From positions 272,849 through 336,848 of the forward strand of contig NZ_CAJXWX010000002.1 of NCBI RefSeq assembly GCF_913062585.1: 64,000 nucleotides of DNA. Direction: 5' to 3'. This document shows, in pieces, positions 60,212-64,000 of this stretch. Source of the stretch: an uncultured Sphingomonas sp. (GTDB lineage Bacteria; Pseudomonadota; Alphaproteobacteria; Sphingomonadales; Sphingomonadaceae). A program made the position numbers and the translations under genes. The notes beneath the pieces were generated by a model. It saw nothing but the letters and a program-made list of their open reading frames with translations, was not told where the DNA came from and ran no database searches. Positions within the stretch are counted from its first letter, which is position 1. Each line of letters opens with the position of its first letter.

Positions 60212-60966
60212 GCCCGCCCGTGTTTCCCCGCGCAGGCGGGGGCCCAGTTTCTGCGAAGTTAGGGCGTGGGGGTAAGCCCCGTCATCCACCACCGGCCAAG
60301 AAAGAACTGGGCCCCCGCCTGCGCGGGGGAACCGGGGACAACGGCTTCACCCTGGTCGAGGTCATGGTGGCGCTGCTGATCTTCTCGCTGCTCGCCGCCG
60401 CCGCCGTGGCGATCCTGTCGCTGAGCGTCCGCGCCCAGGCCGTCACGGGTCAGAAGCTGGACGCCGTGTCGGCGGTCAGCCGCACGACCGCGATCCTGTC
60501 CGCCGATCTGGCCCAGGCGGTCGACCGCCCGACCCGTGACGAGGGCGGGGTGCAGACCCCCGCCATGGTCGCGGGACCCGATGCGATGCGGCTGGTCCGG
60601 GGCGGCTGGAGCAATCTCGATCAGGCGCAGCGCCCCTCGCTGCAGAAGGTCGCGTACCGCCTGAACGGCGACGTGCTGGAGCGCATCGCCTCGCCACTGC
60701 TCGACGGGGCCGCGCCGATGGAGCCCGCCGCGCTGATGGACCATGTGCGCGAGTTGCATCTGCGCTACCGCTTCAACGGCGCATGGCTCGACCAGTGGCA
60801 GGGGCAACCGGGCGTTGCCCTACCCCAGGCCGCCGAGGTGACGATCGTGCGCGACGATGGCATGATCTTTCGCCAGCTGTTCCTCGTCGGCACCGGCTAT
60901 GTCCGCGACGCCGTGCCGCCGCAGCCCGGACCCACGCCCAGCCCGACCCCGACCCCCAATGGCTAG
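60208..60966 (+). CDS. gspJ: Type II secretion minor pseudopilin GspJ with an oversized leader
   Basis: Minor pseudopilin, 252 residues from GTG 60208 (overlapping the gspI stop). FTLVEVMVALLIFSLLAAAAVAIL begins after Gly46, so the leader is 46 residues. Most of it is encoded by a third palindromic element (60223-60331). No closer in-frame ATG or GTG is present before the cleavage site apart from the GTG codons inside the element itself. The mature domain is of normal length and ends in a Pro/Thr tail (PQPGPTPSPTPTPNG). gspK starts within the last codons. Confidence 0.9.
   Translation: MSPPVFPRAGGGPVSAKLGRGGKPRHPPPAKKELGPRLRGGTGDNGFTLVEVMVALLIFSLLAAAAVAILSLSVRAQAVTGQKLDAVSAVSRTTAILSADLAQAVDRPTRDEGGVQTPAMVAGPDAMRLVRGGWSNLDQAQRPSLQKVAYRLNGDVLERIASPLLDGAAPMEPAALMDHVRELHLRYRFNGAWLDQWQGQPGVALPQAAEVTIVRDDGMIFRQLFLVGTGYVRDAVPPQPGPTPSPTPTPNG
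60223..60331. repeat. Family-E palindromic element inside the gspJ leader
   Basis: Arms 60224-60249 and 60305-60331 are reverse complements over 26 bases with one mismatch (each contains CGCGCAGGCGGGGGCCCAGT or complement), with a 55-base spacer. The whole element reads in frame through gspJ. Confidence 0.88.
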
Positions 60967-61945
60967 GCCGGTCCGCCGATCGGAGCGCGGTGCGGCACTC
61001 CTCACCGTCCTGATCCTGGTTGCGGTCATCGCGGTGCTGGCCGCGACCGCGCTGGAAAAGCTGCGCCTGTCCACCCGGCTGGGTGGCAATGCGACGGCGA
61101 TCGAGCAGGCGCGGGGCTATGCCTATGCCGCCGAGGCGCTGGCGATCATCCGCATCGGCGACTTGCTGGAGCGGAGCCAGGGGAAGGTGTCGCTGCTCGG
61201 CGGGTGGAGCGACCGGCCCTTCGCGCTGCCGCTGGGCGACGGGGCGGGCGGCGGCAGTGCGGTGGCGCGCGTCACCGATGGCGGCAATTGCTTCAACCTC
61301 AACGGCCTGGCCCAGGCTCTGCCGGGCCAGGCCGGCGTGCTGATCGGCAATGCGGTCGAGGTCGCGCATTTCGCCAAGCTGATGCGGCTGCTGGGCATTC
61401 CCGGCCAGGTCGCCGATCAGGTCGCGACCGCCACCTCCGACTGGATCGACAGCGACCAGAATCCGCAAGGCGGCGGGGCGGAGGATGCCGTCTATCTGGC
61501 CCGCGATCCCGCCTATCGGACCGGCGGCGCGATGATGGCGGATGTCAGCGAGCTGCGCATGGTGAACGGCGTGACGCCCGAACTCTACGCCCAGCTTCGC
61601 CCCTGGGTCTGTACCCTGCCCGAGGCCAAGCCGACGACCGTCAATATCAATACGCTGGCCCCCGAACAGGCGCCGCTGGTCGCCATGGCGCAGGTCGATA
61701 CGATTTCGCCGGGCGCCATTTCGCAGGCCCTTTTGCGCCGCCCGCCGCGAGGCTATGCGGATGTCGGCGCGTTCTGGGCCCAGATAGCGGGGGCGAGCGG
61801 GGGCGGGAACGTGGCGACGACGACCCGCTGGTTCGACTTGCGGATCGAAGTGAGCCTGGGCAGCGTCGGGGTTCGCGAGCGCGCGCTGGTCGATGCGACA
61901 CGGATGCCGCCGCGACTCGTTTCGCGGATATGGGGGGAAGAGTGA
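60959..61945 (+). CDS. gspK: Type II secretion minor pseudopilin GspK
   Basis: Tip pseudopilin, 328 residues from ATG 60959, overlapping the gspJ stop. Short normal leader MARPVRRSERG before AALLTVLILVAVIAVLAATALE; like other GspK proteins it lacks Glu5. The large exported domain has SDWIDSDQNPQGGGAEDAVY and YRTGGAMMADVSELRMVNGV, family hallmarks. GspK caps the GspI-GspJ complex. Its stop overlaps the gspL start. Confidence 0.93.
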   Translation: MARPVRRSERGAALLTVLILVAVIAVLAATALEKLRLSTRLGGNATAIEQARGYAYAAEALAIIRIGDLLERSQGKVSLLGGWSDRPFALPLGDGAGGGSAVARVTDGGNCFNLNGLAQALPGQAGVLIGNAVEVAHFAKLMRLLGIPGQVADQVATATSDWIDSDQNPQGGGAEDAVYLARDPAYRTGGAMMADVSELRMVNGVTPELYAQLRPWVCTLPEAKPTTVNINTLAPEQAPLVAMAQVDTISPGAISQALLRRPPRGYADVGAFWAQIAGASGGGNVATTTRWFDLRIEVSLGSVGVRERALVDATRMPPRLVSRIWGEE

Positions 61946-63027
61946 TGAGTGCGACCAACCTCCTGTTCCTGCCGCCGGGCGAGGGCGGCGACTATCGCTG
62001 GATGCGGATCGAGGACGAGCGTGTCGCTGCGGCGGGCGAGGGCCTGCCGCAAGGGGACGGCGACATCATCGCGGTCGCACCCGCCGATGCGGTGTCGCTG
62101 CACTGGGCCGAGATTCCGGCGCGCTCGACGGCGCAGGCGGCGGCGGCGGCGCGCCTCCTCGCCGCCGAGGTCAGCGCCGCGCCGATGGACGAGCTGCATG
62201 TCGCGGTCGGCGCGGAGGAAGGCGGCAGCCGCCCGATCGGCATCGTCAATCGGGGCGCGGTGGCGGGCTGGCTGGCGCGGCTGGGCGCGGCCGGGGTCGA
62301 TCCGGTCGCGCTGGTGCCCGCGCCGCTGCTGCTGCCGCGCCCTGACGAGGGCTATGTCCGCGGCGATCTGGCGGGCCAGGGCGTGGTGCGCGGGCGCGCC
62401 TCGGGCTTCGCCGACGAGCCGGGCTTTACCGAGATCGTTGCCGGTGACGCGCCGCTTGCCGATCTGGATGCCGACGGGATCGAGGCAGCGCTGGGCGCGG
62501 CGGCGGCGAGCCCGGCGCTCGACCTGCGCCAGGGCGTGTTCGCGCGGCGGCGGGGCTTCGTCATCGATTGGCGGTTGGTGCGGCGGCTCGCCTGGCTGGG
62601 ACTCGCCATCGTCGTGGCGACGCTGGCGATCGACTTCGTGCGATGGACCAAATACAGCTTTGCCGCCGACGCGACCGAGGCCAGGATCGAGCAGATCGCC
62701 CGCACCGCCCTGCCGCGCGGCGAGACGCTGGTCGATGCCGACCGCCAGCTGACCGAGCGGCTCTCGGCGGTGCGCGGACCGGGCCAGGGGTTTAGCCGGA
62801 CGGCGGCGGCGGTCTTCGCCGCCGTGCGCGCGGTGCCGGGCACCGAGCTGACCGCGATGGACTTCCAGCCGAGCGGCGACATCCGGCTGGGCGTGGCGGT
62901 CGACCGCGCGGCGCTGGCCACCGACCTGAAGACGGCGATCGAGGCGGAGGGCTTTTCCGTCCAGGCCAGCACCTTCGTCGCGGCGAATGGCCGGATCACG
63001 GGAGAATTCACGGTGCGCGCACGATGA
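61945..63027 (+). CDS. gspL: Type II secretion platform protein GspL
   Basis: Bitopic inner-membrane protein that holds GspE at the membrane. 360 residues: an actin-like cytoplasmic domain (about 1-205), a membrane segment (about 218-235, LAWLGLAIVVATLAIDFV) and a ferredoxin-like periplasmic domain (about 285-360). The family is poorly conserved; the order of genes and topology support the name. ATG 61945 overlaps the gspK stop, and the gene overlaps gspM by 4 bases. Confidence 0.88.
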   Translation: MSATNLLFLPPGEGGDYRWMRIEDERVAAAGEGLPQGDGDIIAVAPADAVSLHWAEIPARSTAQAAAAARLLAAEVSAAPMDELHVAVGAEEGGSRPIGIVNRGAVAGWLARLGAAGVDPVALVPAPLLLPRPDEGYVRGDLAGQGVVRGRASGFADEPGFTEIVAGDAPLADLDADGIEAALGAAAASPALDLRQGVFARRRGFVIDWRLVRRLAWLGLAIVVATLAIDFVRWTKYSFAADATEARIEQIARTALPRGETLVDADRQLTERLSAVRGPGQGFSRTAAAVFAAVRAVPGTELTAMDFQPSGDIRLGVAVDRAALATDLKTAIEAEGFSVQASTFVAANGRITGEFTVRAR

Positions 63028-63497
63028 AAGCGCTGAAACGCTGGTTCGATGGCCGCAGCCTGCGTGAGAAGCGGTTGTTGCTGGTCATGGGCGCGCTGTT
63101 GATCGTGACCATCCTCTGGGGCGGCCTGTTACGACCCCTGGGCGACGGCCTGTCGGACGCGCGGGAGCGTCACGCCGATGCAGTGATCCGGCTGGGCGAG
63201 GCGCAAGCCGTGGCTGCCGAGCTCAGCCAGCGCCGCCGCCGTCCGCCCGCTTTGTCGGGAACGCTCGCCGATACGGTACGATTGTCGGCCGAGCAGGCGG
63301 GCTTCACCCTGTCCGCGCTGACCGAGGATGGCCCCGGCCGGGTGCGGGCGCAGATCGCCTCGGCCCGGCCCGCTGCGCTGACCCCGTGGCTCGCCCGGCT
63401 GGAGCGGGGCGGGGTGCTGGTCGAGCAGGCGACGTTGACCGACAATGGCGACCGGACGGTGGGCGTCGCACTCCTCTTGCGGACGCGGGTGTCGTGA
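63024..63497 (+). CDS. gspM: Type II secretion protein GspM
   Basis: A 157-residue bitopic inner-membrane protein that dimerises with GspL. One membrane segment (about 19-37, LLLVMGALLIVTILWGGLL) is followed by a periplasmic coiled coil and a small ferredoxin-like domain. Start and stop overlap those of gspL and gspN. Position in the operon and topology support the call. Confidence 0.88.
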   Translation: MKALKRWFDGRSLREKRLLLVMGALLIVTILWGGLLRPLGDGLSDARERHADAVIRLGEAQAVAAELSQRRRRPPALSGTLADTVRLSAEQAGFTLSALTEDGPGRVRAQIASARPAALTPWLARLERGGVLVEQATLTDNGDRTVGVALLLRTRVS

Positions 63498-64000
63498 TGC
63501 GGGTGCGATTGGCCACCCGCCCGCCGGTCCTGTTTGCGGCGATGCTGATCGTGGCGCTGATCGTCTTCCTGCCCATGCGCCTGGCGCTGGGGATGACCGG
63601 GCTGGTCGATGAAGGGCTGAGCGCGCGAAGGGTCGGCGGCACCATCTGGGGCGGCAGCATGATCGAGGCGCGGTTCGGGGCGGTGGCGCTGGGCGATCTG
63701 CGCGTTTCGCTGTCGCCCCTGGCCCTGCTGGTCGGGCGGGCGACGCTGGCGTTCGAGGGGGCGGGCGTCGATGGGCGCCCGGTCACGGGCTCCGCATCGG
63801 TCAGTCGCCATGCGATGGGCATCGATGGCGTTACCGCCAGCCTGCCTGCGGCCACGCTCTTCGCGCCGCTGCCCGTCACCACGCTGGCGCTGGAGGACGT
63901 GACCGTCCGCTTCCGCGACGGCGTGTGCGAGGAAGCGGACGGTCACGTCCTCCAGCGCCAGCGTGGTGACGGGCAGCGGCGCGAAGAGCGTGGCCGCAGG
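63497..64000 (+). CDS. gspN: Type II secretion protein GspN, 5' part, distal end disturbed
   Basis: Begins MRVRLATRPPVLFAAMLIVAL at ATG 63497, overlapping the gspM stop. One N-terminal membrane segment, then a periplasmic domain with SARRVGGTIWGGSMIEARFGAVALGDLRVSLSPLALL, typical of GspN. The frame stays open to base 64000 (168 codons), but from 63931 on the sequence is the exact reverse complement of 63845-63914, so the last residues after VRFRDGVCEEADG are probably not the true protein. A real GspN is near 240 residues. Confidence 0.8.
   Translation, partial: MRVRLATRPPVLFAAMLIVALIVFLPMRLALGMTGLVDEGLSARRVGGTIWGGSMIEARFGAVALGDLRVSLSPLALLVGRATLAFEGAGVDGRPVTGSASVSRHAMGIDGVTASLPAATLFAPLPVTTLALEDVTVRFRDGVCEEADGHVLQRQRGDGQRREERGRR
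63845..64000. repeat. Perfect 70-bp inverted repeat reaching the window end
   Basis: Bases 63845-63914 and 63931-64000 are exact reverse complements with a 16-base spacer (GCGACGGCGTGTGCGA). The match is still running at base 64000, so its full length is unknown. It lies inside gspN, and the second arm breaks the expected protein. This looks like a fold-back join rather than a natural coding sequence. Confidence 0.95.

Overview
The window is high-GC DNA with dense, often overlapping genes and reads as a Sphingomonas-type alphaproteobacterial chromosome. The clearest marker is a 420-residue serine palmitoyltransferase (32301-33563) that matches, as I remember it, the Sphingomonas paucimobilis enzyme almost residue for residue. 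Many TonB receptors, TamA/TamB, a complete ceramide gene set and phosphatidylserine decarboxylase plus PE N-methyltransferase agree with this. I see no phage, insertion sequence, plasmid gene or CRISPR array.

Layout. 0-2 kb: a thiolase cut by the window edge, a prepilin peptidase and a small exported protein. 2-8.5 kb: tamA-tamB. 8.6-14.3 kb: argE, a 17-codon micro-gene with its own promoter/operator, and an EAL / hybrid kinase / receiver operon. 14.3-19.6 kb: methyltransferase, comF, grxC, a nitrilase-family amidase, a DUF1178 protein, tRNA-Arg(CCT) and a chemoreceptor. 19.6-35 kb is rich in lipid genes: phosphatidylserine decarboxylase, a membrane-anchored PLP enzyme, pmtA with a possible Mpo1-like partner, a ceramide synthase candidate, a desaturase/hydroxylase, lptF-lptG, and the spt-acp-cerR block with a sensor kinase. 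35-41.4 kb: proB, obgE, tadG, tadE, a GNAT acetyltransferase, rpmA-rplU and hspQ. 41.5-52 kb: tRNA-Ser(CGA), phoD and two TonB receptors, the second paired with an exported lipoprotein; two upstream regions carry Pho-box-like 11-bp-phased repeats. 52.4-64 kb: a type II secretion operon gspC-D-E-F-G-H-I-J-K-L-M-N, with its prepilin peptidase 51 kb away near the window start.

How the parts fit. PSD makes PE and PmtA methylates it towards PC. Spt, the dedicated ACP, bCerS and CerR can make dihydroceramide, the base of the glycosphingolipids that replace LPS in sphingomonads; LptF/LptG may export them. PhoD, TonB receptors, the lipoprotein and the T2SS look like a phosphate-scavenging and secretion programme.

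Most unusual observations: (1) several unrelated families of short palindromic repeats lie inside the 5' ends of T2SS genes. In gspH, gspI and gspJ they are read in frame as oversized prepilin leaders, all upstream of the G|FTL cleavage site; a further one lies in the N-terminus of gspE, and a nested one separates gspE from gspF. (2) The last 156 bases form a perfect 70-bp inverted repeat running into the window end, which looks like a fold-back join. (3) A self-contained micro-gene has an operator-like palindrome inside its promoter. (4) The same CTGTCAC-N4-GTGACT element precedes phoD/TonB receptor and lipoprotein/TonB receptor.
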